Of a stretch of DNA of 64,000 bases, positions 45,740-58,560 are shown piece by piece; within the stretch, counting starts at the first letter, position 1; each line of letters starts with the position of its first letter. This stretch comes from Welwitschia mirabilis (taxonomy: Eukaryota > Gnetophyta > Gnetopsida > Welwitschiales). A program made the translations under genes and the position numbers. Where the stretch lies: NCBI GenBank assembly GCA_051453625.1, contig JBOZIK010000001.1:29100168-29164167 (forward strand). The letters run 5' to 3'. A model generated the notes under the pieces. That model worked only from the letters and a program-made list of their open reading frames with translations, did not search any database and had not been told where the DNA came from.

Positions 45740-47150
45740 TTGTTTTTGTAAGTATAATGACTTGGATTTAAACTAGCTAAGAGTTTAGTATCATCCTTTC
45801 ATAACTACATATATATTGTAATGCAATAAAAATAACATAATTAATTCAAACTTATAATGGAAATTAAACAAAATACAAAGTTATATTTGAGATTTTAATG
45901 ATTCTTATTAAGGTGATAATAAAATGAATCTACTTCAAAGGTCTATAGTGTTGATCCAATTATCTGCCTTTACTTAAATGACTCTTGTATTCCTAAAACA
46001 TAAATGAAAATTATTAAGTTATTAAGGCTTAGATGTAAAGGAATAATCTCATCCATCACATGAGTTTTAGTGAGTTGCTTAATCCTATTAATCTTAGAAC
46101 CCTTCAAAATCATGGAAAGTATGAATAATTGTGCACAAGATCCATTAAATGATAGTCATCAAAAATCACAAAAGTAACCTCAAGAAACTCACTTATTAAT
46201 GAAACAATTTGATAATTAAGTAATATCACATAAGCATTAATAATATTAAATAAATATTTATTAATAATAAAAGAATGAATAAATACTTAACAAAATAAGA
46301 ATTAGCCTCACTTAAAGAGTACTAATACCAATTTACTATGGATTAACAATGAAAGAATGAAAATCTAATCTTGTATTAAAAGTTAAAATGTACAGTACAT
46401 TAATGAAAATAGATAAAGTAAGTGAACTCCTCAATTAGTCTTAGAACAAATCCACCCCTAAGAAAGGTGATTAGAATTCCATGATATCCTAGTGATCCAA
46501 GGCTTTTCACCATGTTTTTTCAACCAAAATATTCATCTTAATTAAGGATTAAGACCCTTTTATAAACGAAACAAGTTCTATAGAGATTTTTCATGATGTG
46601 ATTAGTGGTCAGATTTTAGCATATAGCCTTAAAGGAGTATTATTTATCTTCTAATGTCAAAAATGTAATGATGTGTTCTTTAAATAATGGTGTAGAAACC
46701 AATAGATGTCATGTGTCTTTTACATAGTCTTCCTTGTTGCTAGCACATGTTACTATGATATGTTATCTTACATTTTAGCCATGTGTCATCAAGATTTTAG
46801 ATTTCTTCTACATCAACATCTAACTTATTCCACAAGTGTAATTTGATGAACTTCCAAAAAGGATCTAAGAACACTAGTTTTAAGGGAATCTATCATAAAA
46901 TACCATCGACTCTAATGGTAGTGGATAATAGTACTAGCATTATTTGCTAGAATGTCTTCAGTTTGTGCAATGTACTTCTAAAGATAGAAATAAACCTTCT
47001 TATTTTATGGAAAATTTCATATTTATATGAAATATAATGAAAATGGTAAAATACATCATTTTATGATAAAGTGATGAGTTTAATGTCTTTCCCTATGCAA
47101 ACTTCATTAACTATACTTTATTGAAATATCAATTCTTATATTTAAACAAA
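45740..47150 (-). repeat. 5' LTR of the minus-strand F-family element
   Basis: On the minus strand it matches the F LTRs, best around 46020-46160 (AATCTCATCCATCACAT, TTAGTGAGTT, AAAGTATGAA, AAGATCCATTAA against the complement of 58020-58180). A TATA-like CTTTTATA lies at 46557. The distal boundary is approximate (ATTTAAACA near 47142-47150). Confidence 0.62.
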
Positions 47151-50100
47151 ACCCTTATTGTTACTAACGACATAATCAGTAAGAGAAAAATAAGCCTTTT
47201 AAATATGGCATTAAAAGTGAATATTGTAAAATAAAATTTATTCCATTTTAAATTAACAAAAATTATAGCAATGATTATGGTGAATTAGTCTTTGGTCATT
47301 TGTCTTTGATTACTTTTCTTTCTTTTATGTCCATATAAGATCACAACTCATAATATCATTTCCAAAGAAATGTCTTAGAGATTTATAACATAATCTCTCT
47401 AACCAACTTAGTTCATTATGTAATTATGTTTTGTTTAGTAATAAAGTAAGAATATATTTAGATATAAAGGTATTGAATCATTTAAAAAATATTCTTGTAA
47501 TTCTACTTTAAAGACTTATTTAAAGCTACTACCACCTAATTTATGGTTTTAAATGAATAATGTTAGTAGTGACAATAAAATTAGGTTCATATATTTTTAT
47601 ATCTTCTTATTAAATGAAACAGGTATTTTTGATAACATATCTTTATCATTTATTAATTAGTTATGTATAAATTAATATAGTAAGTATTTTTAACATATTA
47701 TTAGTAGAAATAAGAGTTAATGATGTTACTCTATTATTAAATCTAATATATATGTATAAAATACTTTATTCTAACCTTAATTTTATACCTTATTTTTTGA
47801 TGATTTATTTGATTTCAGAAAATACATAAAAAATATTTTTTCTTGAAAATGAAATAATTACAATACACTTATATACTACATTATATGTTTTCCTTCATAA
47901 TCAATGATGTTCTCATCTATAATGAAAAATAGGATCATATGATAAATCATGTTTACAACCTATAAATATCTAGGATACTAGAGATGAAAAATACATTCTT
48001 TTAAATTCCCAACCACTACTTCTTATTTCAATTATTGATACAAAGTTTATTATCAATACTAGATATTATAGTAATCAAGTCTAATATACTAGAAATGAAA
48101 TACTAGAACTTGCATTAAATTTGTAATTTATTGAATTTCTTATGGATTAAATATGATTAAATACATTGATAAAATTTCAAACTGCTAGAACTCGCATTAA
48201 AGTTAAAAATTTTTAACCAATATTTAATAATAGAGGTTTTTTACAAATATTCATTAAATGATATTATTTTTAAATTTTCTAAAAATATGTTTCTGTTAAT
48301 TAAACTCATAACTTCAAATCCATAGGAGTACTTATCTATGATTAGGATATCTCTTCATCAATATGAAATAAGATATTCACTTTTAAAAAGAATATAATAA
48401 AGTTAGATATGTTGGCTCATCTAGAAATAAACCAAAAAAATCATTTAATCCACATTTTTACATATAGGAGGTAATGATGGTAATATCATATCTAAGAGGA
48501 AATATTATTTCATCATGTCAGAAAGTAAATGTACATTAGTATATAATCTATAATAAGTAGTAATGATAATTTAATTATTATAGCATGATTATCACAATGC
48601 ATTGTACTAAAAAGAATCACAAGGAATATAACTTTTAAATCCATCTAGTAATAATGTCAAATTATTTTTTATAAGTTTTGTAATATACATGTAATAATAA
48701 AAATTAAATGGTACGAATATTCACTTATATATCAAAAAAAAGTCTATTTTTTATATGAAGCAAAAATCAGTTGTAGTATGTATATAGAATCTTTTGAAGG
48801 TTTCCTTTTGAATTTTTGTATTTAAAAATTTCATACTTTTATTTAATAAATCTTTCTTAGTATTATTTTATTCTAATTAAAACTTTTATTTTTCCATTGT
48901 TTTCCATATGTAAAACTTCTATAACAAAGCAGATAGATTATGAAGTGTCTGAATGCTTATAATAATCTTATCATATTACAAGATTATAATCATATCATGT
49001 TCCTACTTTGAAGATGAAACATTACAACTTAGATATACATATGCAATAATACTTGTAATTTATTTATAACATAATATTCATGATTTGTTTAATTAATACT
49101 AATTTATTTTTATAATATTAATTTAATTAGAGAAAAATAAAATATAAAGATTAGCTCTAATGGCTATTTAAATAGCGTGAGCTTGTACTAAGTAGTATAT
49201 CATGTGATTTTTCATTGTATGTTATGAAAAGAAATTCTAAATGCAATTTCATATATAGGCATTAGGAAGAATAAATTACTTATCAAGTTTATTTTTGGTG
49301 TTTTAACTATGTTTGCATGGATGTTCTTATCAAAAAGAGCTAAATAAAGAGAATGTAAGATGGCATTGAGGTTTAAAGGATAATTAAAAAGTATATAGTA
49401 ATTTATATCCTTTAACATTATCCATCATCCAACTATAATTTCAATTTTAACATTTTTTTCTTATTGAAAAAATGCTCTAGTGTTTAAAATAAGTGTTTTT
49501 GAATTTGTCCATTTTATGAGTTTTACAAATAGGTGTTCCTCCCTATACAATATGTAGTCTTGATTAATTCTAATTCTTTTTGTTAAAAATTAATCTTAGT
49601 GAAAAGTTTCTTAGAGAGAAGAAGTCATAAAAAATACATTTATTTTTTATAACTTAAATTTTTCATATCTTTTTTTAGTAATTATTCAATTTAAATTACA
49701 TTTCATATATAATTTGGGCAAAAATCATTTTTTTCTTAATGGTGAGATTTTTTAAACTAATAGTTGGAATCATCAAAGGAAGATAAAGGTAATTTGCAAC
49801 TTTCCAAATTTCCTTTGAAATGTTGCATTTGTTGATATTTAGAAATATTTATCTAAGGAATTTCTTATAGATAAATGCTGCTAGTTCTTTTTTTAGCTTT
49901 CTTCACTCGATATCTCTCATTGTCTTTAAGCTTAGAACCCTTGCATCTTTTTTAGTGAAAATGGTTTTAAATTTGATAAGAAGAATTCTTTTATTCCCCT
50001 TATCTCTAGAATTAAAAAAATCTTAAATTAAGTGGTTTACTATTTTAGCTACTTTTACAGATAATGACTTGCATTAATTTGAGTGTCCTAGAATGGAAGA

Positions 50101-50249
50101 GAGGTAATGTTGCTCTAAGAGAAGTATTTTAATACTACTGATAAATTGTTCCTACCATTAGAGATTTTATTATTTATTTTCTAATGATATCATTCTAATG
50201 TTTGATTTGAAGCTAGTCTAAAAAAATGATGTACTAAAGTATTTGTTGA
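47151..50249. other. AT-rich stretch; lower part may be the LINE 3' region
   Basis: Nothing certain. The part from about 49900 to 50249 continues downstream of the LINE RT on the minus strand, but no further motif could be confirmed. The minus-strand open frame 49212-49418 is unrecognised. Confidence 0.4.
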
Positions 50250-51988
50250 AATAACTTCCCTTTAGAATAATTTAGAATTTGGGGGATTTTTTATTTGTAG
50301 AAGAAGGGGTATGAACAATTAAAATTTTTGACTTATTACAATTAATATAAATTCCTATGTCAATAGAAAAATATTTAATAAGGCTTATAATCATTTTTGT
50401 TGTAAAAACATTTAATCTTAGAGAAATAAAAGTATCATCTATAAATTAAAATATTTGGCTAGTTTTAAATACTATAAGAGGTTTCAATAAATCTATTTTA
50501 AATCAAGTGGACTAAATAATCCATAATAATAACCAAAAGTAAATTAAAGGGAGGATTATATTTTCTAATATTCATCAATAGTTGGAACTATCTAAGCATT
50601 TTTCATTGATGATTAAAGAAAGAAATGATCCATTTAAAAGGTTAATTATAGAAATGATATAGATCTTCATAGAAATAGTTTGGCCTCTAGACCACTAAGT
50701 GATGTCAAAAATTTAGTTATGTCTAGTTTAAGGGAAAAAAAATCATTTATTTTTCTTATAATTTACTCAAACTAGCTTATTAGCAAACATAATATAATCA
50801 TGAACTTATTTTCCTTTGAAAAAACCTAATTGGCATGAAGAGGTATATCTAAAATAATGTTGGGTATATTCTTGGACCTAAGTTTTAAAATGATTTTATA
50901 CAAAACATTACAAAAAGTAATTAGTCAATAGTTACTAAGTTGTCTTGTAGTGTATTTTTTTTAGTAAGTAAATAGAGATATGTATCATTTAATGGTTTAT
51001 GAAATTTTCCATTGTCATATATCTCATTTACTAAAGAAACAAAGTCATCTTTGATTATACACAAATAAATCTTGAAGAATTATCTTGAAAATTATCTAGA
51101 CTAGGTGCTTTAATAGTACTTATTCCATATTTCTTTCTCTAAGAAAGTATCTTTCAAGAGGTACTAAAATTTAAGAGATAAATATATACCTATTGGAATT
51201 TTAGTAAAACATAGATGCTATTATTAGAAGACTTCACTAGAAAAAATTTTCACATTTCTTAGCATATTCACTGCTTTGTTCATGGTCCTTTATAAAGATT
51301 TTTAAATTTTAGACACACATTTTAATTTCATTTGTCATTTTATACTCATTGATTACCTAAAAAAGATATGTTCTATTATTTTATTCTTCTTTTGACTATT
51401 AGTTCCTGAAGCATTACTTTTAATATAGTTATTTTTTGAATTATATATTAGGTAATTATACAATAATTTTATTTTTTAAAAGTGATGATCCATTAGAATA
51501 CATGATGTCTTTGAGTATTATCTAAGTGTATTTTCTTTTGTTTATTTGTTCTTTTTGGATGATTTTAAGTCCTAATTTTAAATATTTATGTTAAAATTTA
51601 AAATCATATCTTGGTGATGTAATTTTTTCATTGAAAATATAAGAGGGAGTACCCAAATTTTTGTTTAATACATGATCTAAATTAATTTTAAAATCTTATG
51701 ATAGCTTAATAGATTAATTTAAATCTAAATATTATATTTTTATCAGCAAAGAATACTTTCCTCAAGAAAAAAGATTTATGGTCAAAGTGAAGTTCTACAA
51801 GAGCCTCTAATTTATATTTATTAGATAATCTAAAAACTATTATGCAACTATCTATTCTGGAAAAAAAATGATATTGTCACCTATGTTTAGATTACTCCAA
51901 GTGTAATTTTCATCACAAAGATGTAGGTCTAGAAAATTATGATAACCATTTTAAGAATTATGCAATACTTATGTTGTAGCTTAGATTT
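50250..51988 (-). pseudogene. L1-type LINE: endonuclease end and reverse transcriptase (degenerate)
   Basis: Reading the minus strand from 51988 down. At 51891-51928 DLHLCDENYTWSN corresponds to the plant L1 endonuclease (DLPLxGxxFTWSN) and is followed by a DH-like FDHKSFF (family SDHFPI). RT starts near 51111 with KAPSLDNFQ (family KAPGPDGFQ). It continues with LLKKIHYK (LIPK), LTNYFLXCFVXNHFKT (RPISLCNVxYKIISK) and CQLGFFKGKXVHDYI (QxGFIxGRxxxDNI). At 50432-50444 FIDDTFIS gives the catalytic FADD motif, followed by YINCNKSKILI (KINFSKSKI). Stops and small deletions are frequent. The element is cut at 51988 by element F and probably continues right of it. Confidence 0.8.
51984..51988 (+). 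repeat. Target-site duplication of element F, left copy (GATTT, imperfect)
   Basis: GATTT before the LTR; TATTT follows the 3' LTR at 58387. Four of five bases agree. Confidence 0.5.
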
Positions 51989-53344
51989 TGTTTACATGCC
52001 AAAATTAACATTTTAAGCAAGTCTAATTGATCAACTTAGAATTGAAAAAGATACTTAATTTATTAATTTATCATAAAATGATTTCTTCTATTATTTTAAA
52101 ATAAAATTTAATATTATGTTTTTTTATATGATAATTACAAATCTTTAGCCACATTTTGAAACACATGATGAAAGACGAACATAATTCTGTATGAAACAAT
52201 GGTGGTAATAGAGAAATGAGATGGTGACACATAGTCATAGTATTAGAAGACATGTGACAGAGGTATGAGAAGATGGCAATATGGACATGTGATAATAGCA
52301 CTAGTTAATAGAGGAACCTAACTCCAAAGAACATGTGTTGGACTCATCATGATAAATATTTCACCAAATGTTACATGACAATCTCAACCAAACACTATAA
52401 AATAACCTCCATCAAATGCTAAGTGATAAAGTTTTCACCTCATGCTAGAAGATAGAATCTTATCTACTTAATGCTAAATGATGAAGATTGTACCCAAAAA
52501 TGTAAGAACAAATATTGTAATCCTCCCTTACTTCCATCTCTTCTTATAAATGGTCCTTGAACCCTTTATTGTATTCACCTTTTGGTAGGTAAATGTGAGG
52601 AAGACTTGGAGGATTAGACATTATGGTGCTGTAATACTATTTCTTGGGGGTAGAATGCTCAAGGCTAGTTGAGAAGTTCTTCTTCTACTCCTCCTTTATT
52701 GATCTAATGTATTTCTTTTAGTTTTAATAAAGAGTTGGTTTAAATCCTTTTATTATTAATGCATAATTTCAACTAATACTAGCAATGTTTAGGCATAACT
52801 AGTTCTTAAAGTAGGTTTTATTCTTTTCTTATTAACACATAGTAAAATGGTAATAGTAATCTTTAAATAAACCTTATTTAATTGTAAAGTTATTTTGAAT
52901 GTGTGAGTTGTCTAAAGTTACTTTTATGATTTATAGTATCTATTTTTTAATGGATCGTATGCATTTTAGTTCATATTTTTATAAAAGATTGTGAAGTATC
53001 TAGAGGACTTGATAAGTCATCAAAGCTCAAGTAGTAGATGCGATTATGCAATCACATTAAGCGTTAATAACTTTACTATTTAGTGTATTTTTTAGATATA
53101 GGAATCATTTGAGCAAAGGAGGAGAGTTTGATGTATCACTAGATCCTTAGAGCATTTTTATTTCCTTGCATTACTAATTGAATATCACTTTCCTTCTATT
53201 AATTTCAATTTTTTTTTTGGTTTGAGTTTTTATTATAATATAATATTTTATATATTTTAATTAATTTACCTCCTACTTCCTTGTATAATAATAATACTAA
53301 GTATTTCATTTACTTAAAATCTAAACATTATACTATAATTAAGA
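51989..53344 (+). repeat. 5' LTR of element F
   Basis: Starts TGTTTACATGCC, ends ACTATAATTAAGA. It matches 57022-58386 throughout, e.g. CTTAATTTATTAATTTATCA, TTGATCTAATGTATTTCTTT and CATTACTAATTGAA. TATAAATG lies at 52545. The minus-strand frame 52071-52301 has a counterpart in the other LTR (57148-57375) and is not a gene. Confidence 0.86.
52545..52552 (+). promoter_or_regulatory. TATA box of 5' LTR, element F
   Basis: TATAAATG; the 3' LTR has TATAAAG at 57629. Confidence 0.42.
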
Positions 53345-53349
53345 GATTC

Positions 53350-53367
53350 TGATGTCATTGTTGGGGA
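53350..53367 (+). other. Primer-binding site of element F (tRNA-Asp type)
   Basis: TGATGTCATTGTTGGGGA against TGGCGCCGTTGCCGGGGA. There are six differences, all transitions. This is the best-preserved of the tRNA-Asp sites in the window. Confidence 0.82.
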
Positions 53368-53439
53368 TGTATTAGTATAGTAATTTTTTTAAGAGCACAT
53401 GATTATTTTTCTTGCAATTTTTAGTTAGATTTTGTTTTT

Positions 53440-53660
53440 CCAATGGTGGGCACTAGTCCTTCTTCTAATGATACCTAAACTAGTCATTTTTTTGCATTTC
53501 TTTTGCTTTGTGTTCTTTTCTTATTGTTTTTAGTGGTTAGTACTAGTCATTTTCTAGTAAAACCTAGAGTGGTTCAAGTTTTTAAGTTTATTTCCCTTTG
53601 GATTTAAAACTTCATTTTTATATTATATATTTTTTAGTTATAGATCTAATGACTTTCTTA
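53440..53660 (+). repeat. Leader of element F with ACTAGT motifs
   Basis: GGTGGGCACTAGTCC, then ATGATACCTAAACTAGTCA, then GGTTAGTACTAGTCA and AAAACCTAGAG. This half-tandem pattern recurs in the other F-family loci. Confidence 0.65.
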
Positions 53661-54299
53661 CAAGTGGAATTAAAGCTTAAATTTTGAGCTAAAAATAAAA
53701 TCAAACTCTACTAATTTATGTGTTTTGTGTGTTTTTATTATTTATGTAAATTCTTTGTACATTTTTTAGTACTATTACTTTTTATTCTTATTAAATATTT
53801 TGAGAAAAATAAATAAATGTTAGGTCTATTTTCCTATGTTGTAAAAATATAAGTTTCAAATGTTTCATATTTCTCTTATCATTATATCCAACCTTGTAAT
53901 CGAAACTATTTTGCACTACCTTGAAATAAATCTCTATATTTTCTTGATCATCTTTGCTCAACCTAATCAACACCACTGGTGTTCTTACTTGGAATACTTT
54001 GTGCTTTTACCTAAAACCACCTATGACCTTTCTAGACCTTTTTTTTTTAATTGGCTTTCTCAAAAATTTGAAAAAACTAGAAAACATGAAACCTTAACCC
54101 ATTTTCTTAAAATTAAATCATGAGTTAGGCTTCAAATCCATTTCAAACAGCTTCTAATATTTAAATTATCTTTTCCTATAGTTCTCATAATGATAATTGA
54201 TCTAAGCAAACTATAGGAGATTTTATTAAATCAAAACAAACTCTAAAAGATCTTATTTAACATAACACATATCAATCTCATTATTTAAATCCTTTCAAT

Positions 54300-55540
54300 C
54301 ATAGGAAGACATTTGAAGAGTATCCTCAACCTCCTCCATAACTACTTAAAACTTTGAACATGAAAATCATTATCATAAACTAAGAGAATTTGATTCCACT
54401 ACTTCTTTAATCCCTCATGATTCTTATCTTTCAACTTCATATTTGTCATCCTTTGATCTATACCCTTCATTTTCTCTTTAATACCCTCCATTATTTGATC
54501 ATTAATCATCAACTTCATACACCCATCAACCCTTTTCAAATTCCTTGGAAGATACCCTTATATGATTCATGGAAGTCCAAGAATAAACGAATTAATAACA
54601 AATGCAAACAAATGAAAAGCTTGAGCAAGATGTCTAATAGTTAATCCAACTTACTACTTAAATATTTAAAACTTTAGAAGATAAAAATATTTCTACATTT
54701 CATGAACCTAGAAGTTTATAAAACTTTAAAGGAATTAGGGAAACTAAAATTAACAACACCCAAACCTGATCCCTTAGAAATGAGAAAGAAAGTCATAAAG
54801 AAACTAATGATGAAATCCAAGAGGACCTTGAGTTTAAACACTACTTAGAAAATGAATGGTTGCATGAACATAGGTTATACTTTGAACTAGAAGTAGATAC
54901 TTCTAATAGTTATGATAAATCCATTATAAGTAAGAAAACATTTAATGAAGAAGAAAAATTTTAATGCTACACATTAGAGAATGAATCAATGAGTAACATG
55001 GATAATAGTAAACTTGAACTTATCTTTGAACCTTAATATTTTTTGCCTCTACAACCTTTGTGAGTAAGAATACCTTAAAATCTTAATTAAATGAAGAACA
55101 TTAACCAAGAGCCTAAACATTATCCATCCCTTGAAAAGTATTTTTCTTAACAACCCCTTGAACCAATCCTCTTATTTTCATCTTTAGCTTCTTAACAAGG
55201 TTTGAACCCCGATGATGAATATAAACCTTTACACCTTTAAAATAATTTTTTAATACCATTTTTTATGATGATTTAAATTATCTAATGGGGTCTACTTTAC
55301 CTATGTCTTCATCAAAAAATAATGTATTACATGAGCTATTAAGTAAACAAGAAAAGAGCAAGGGGTGGAAAATTGCTAATTTCGAATGCATTAATTCTAA
55401 TACTAGTATTAATGTTCTTTCCATTTTTATAGATTCATGTATAAATGTTTATAGGGATTTGATCTTCTCTTTAAATTCTTTATATAATTTTGGCTCATCA
55501 TTCAAACATTGCATTTATTATTTTGAGCCTTTACATTTAT
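54300..55540 (+). pseudogene. Gag-tail-like and acidic coding region of element F
   Basis: SLEDTLIXFMEVQE, then QTNEKLEQD (about 54540-54640), resembles the Athila gag tail (SLEDxLxxFM, then a coiled L-xx-Q stretch). It is followed by an acidic stretch EDLEFKHYLENEWLHEH, FELEVDTSNSYDKS and FNEEEKF (54820-54960). A later open frame (55285-55542) is unrecognised. Compare element B at 10690-12290. Stops are present. Its function is unknown. Confidence 0.42.
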
Positions 55541-55542
55541 AA

Positions 55543-57021
55543 TACTTTGGAAAATGCCTTAAAAACATTTTCATTTCATTGCATGATTTTAAGTTAGATT
55601 TTTTTTAAGTATATATTTTCCTTTTTAAATAAATTTTAGCTTAGTAAAACTAAAAATGCTTAAAAATATTATGCTTAATATCCTTTCTCATTTAAAACCT
55701 TACATGAAATTCCACTCATATAATTATCTTCTAAAGAATGTTTAGATAGGAAACCCCAGATACCATCCAAATAATCGAATAGGTCATCACCATCTTAAAA
55801 TCCACTTTCCATCCTTTTTGTTTTATTTCATCTTCTTAACTCTATCAACCACCCTCCTATTCCATCTATCTATGAGTTCATAAGATTATATGATTCTGGT
55901 TCATGGTCCTAAGGAAATAAACTATTAATAGGTAATCACACTATTATTTTAAAATAGGTATAATTCAATTTTAATTATAGTTTTCAAGAAAAGGTTTTAC
56001 TTATTTTTAACTTATTAATTTTAGTTTCACCTAAGGTCTTCTAATGGAAAAATACGATTGAATTAAGGTGGAATCTACTTTCATGTCAAGTTAATTATTT
56101 TATAAGAATTCTATGGTGACAACAATTTTTTTGACTAGATTAATGAACCAAGGACCCCTTTATGTAGAATAAAAATTATTTAATATGAGAAGGATGATTT
56201 AAAAAAAGAAAATAAAAACATCTCCTCTCTTAAATGCCTATTATTTTAAAATCAATTAAAATTGAATTTAGGTAACTACATTAAGGCTATAAACACCTGT
56301 TGGTAATGCAAATTAACATGTTTAATTCTATTATAAGAATATTTGATAACACTAAATGCCTAATTATATGTTAATAAAACTTGAAATAAGGAATAAATAA
56401 TGATTGTAGAAAAGAAAATTTTGTAACGAAAAAAAGTGAAATTTGGAGATGATTTTTGTGATTACTTTCTTTGATCCTATGCTTAATAATTTGCCTAACT
56501 AATTCTTGATTACTTGTGGGTTTATTATAGGATACCTTATTTGTATGATACTGTAATAATTTTAAATTTTGAATAAAATACATGAGATTTTCAATAAATA
56601 TGACCATCAATTTATGTAGCCTATCTTCTTAATTTTTAGATAATGGAATTTTCATTAGATTTCATGTTTCATATTCCTTAAAAATTACATTTTAGTTTAA
56701 GCCTTTTATATGAGATTTTTCCTAACTACATTCATCATCTTTCAATACTAGCCTAATTAACTTATTCTCTAAAGCCTTACATGAAGTTTCCATCTTTGTA
56801 ACTTAAAGGAAAAGGTTTAATTTTGGTTATAAAATATGGCATCTAGTTTTATAGAATTTTTTCAAATTTTGTTGCCTCAATTATTAAAAATTATAAAAGG
56901 TTTTTAAAAACTGTCATGTCATTTACTTACTTGCCATTTTTACTTAGTCAATTTTTCCATTCTTTACCATTTCTTTATCATCTTTTTACTAAGGATCTAG
57001 CAAAAGACTAGCTAGGAGGTG
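55543..57021 (+). other. 3' internal non-coding region of element F
   Basis: No protein motif recognised; it ends in CTAGGAGGTG next to the 3' LTR. The minus-strand open frame 56371-56610 is probably chance. Confidence 0.5.
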
Positions 57022-58386
57022 TGTTTACATATCGAGATTAACATTTTAAGAAAATATGATTAATTAATTTAGCACAATAAAATATACTTAATTTATTAAT
57101 TTATCATAAAATAATTTCATTTATTATTTTTAAAATAAAACTTAATATTATGTTATTCTCCATAATGATTGTAGAGCTCTAGCCATGTTTTGGAATACAT
57201 GGTAAAAATGACATAATTTCACATAAAATAATGGTGGAAATGGAGAAATGAGATGAATACACATAGCTATAACATTGGAAGACATGTAGTAAAGGTATGA
57301 GAAGGGGGTATTAGAGACATGTGGTAATAGCACTAATTGGTAGAGGAATCCCACTCTAAAGGACATGTGTTTCACTCATCATAATAATGATTCCACCAAA
57401 CATTACATGGAAACCTCCACCAACACTACTAGATAGCATCCATCAAATTATAAATGACAAAAATCCTATGAAACACTAGAGGATAAAATCTTGTCTATCT
57501 AATGCTACAAGATAACTTACATCAAATGCTACAAGATAAGATGTTATCTACCTAATGCTAAATGATGATGATTCTATCTAACACTATAAGACAAAAGCCT
57601 ATAACCATTACTTAATCCAACCTCTTCCTATAAAGAACCTTTAACCCTTTATTATATTCATATTTTGGTTCGCAAACATGGGGTAGAAATGGAGGATTAA
57701 ACATCATGATCCTCTATTACTCTTTCTTAGGAGCAGAATGCTCAGGGGTAGTTGAGGACTTCTTCTTCTCCCCCTCCTTTATTGATGTAATGTATTTCTT
57801 TTAGTTCCAATAAAGAATTTGTTTAAATCCTTTTATTGTTAATGCATAATTTCAATTGGTACTAGCAATGTTTAGGTATAACTAGTTCTTGAAGTAGGTT
57901 TTATTCTTTTATTCTTAATGTGAAGTAACATGGTATTAGTAATATTTAGATAAAGCTTACTTAATTATTAAGTTCTTTCAAATGTGTGAATTATTTAAAG
58001 TTACTTTTATGATTTATGGTTCTTATTTTTTAATGGATCTTTTGCATTTTTGTTCATACTTTTCATGCTTATAAAGAGTTGTAAAGTATTAAGAGGAGAT
58101 GATAACTCACTAACAATGATGTGGTGGATGAGATTATGCCTCCATGTAGAGCCTTAATAACTTTATGATTTAGTACATGTTTTAAATAAAAGAATCATTG
58201 AAGCAAATGAGGATACTTGGATAAGTCACTAGATCCTTGGAGCATTTTTGTTCCCTTGCATTACTAATTGAAGATCAGTTTTTTTCTCTCAACTTATTGT
58301 TTTATTTTATTTAGGTTTTCACGGCAAGCAAAATAATCTTGTATCTTTTGATTAAATTAAATCCAAAAATTGCACTACAATTAACA
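57022..58386 (+). repeat. 3' LTR of element F
   Basis: Starts TGTTTACATATCGAG, ends CACTACAATTAACA; matches the 5' LTR at 51989-53344. Confidence 0.86.
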
Positions 58387-58560
58387 TATTTCCTCCTATT
58401 TTTATTTATTCCTCTAATTTAATTAGATTTTTACATAAAAATATATGAAGATCAAAGTTCACGGTAATATTTTTCAAATAATTGACATGACTATAATTGA
58501 CATGATTTTCTAGTTATTTTTGGGATAAAACTCTTTAATTTTCTTCATTTAATATTGTTA
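58387..58560 (-). pseudogene. Possible upstream part of the LINE endonuclease
   Basis: Reading the minus strand into element F, the last residues are LIKLEEXIKIGGN, where L1 endonucleases have a GGDFN box followed some 40 residues later by the FTWSN box. The FTWSN equivalent lies at 51891-51928, just across element F. Removing F and one target copy would join them at about the right distance. The evidence is short, so this is tentative. Confidence 0.35.

Larger units (their letters stand above)
51989..58386 (+). mobile_element. Element F: pol-less LTR retrotransposon, Athila-like
   Basis: A 6.4 kb element with LTRs 51989-53344 and 57022-58386, a tRNA-Asp primer-binding site six bases after the 5' LTR and the polypurine-type CTAGGAGGTG before the 3' LTR. 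The 3.7 kb interior has a leader with ACTAGT motifs, a region resembling the helical tail of gag, and an acidic stretch; no protease, RT or integrase was found and no gap hides one. It is thus non-autonomous. It sits inside the LINE endonuclease region. Confidence 0.8.

Noticed and set aside
52071-52301. Minus-strand open frame with a relative at 57148-57375
   Set aside because: Antisense sequence of the element F LTR pair. The shared residues follow from the shared DNA.
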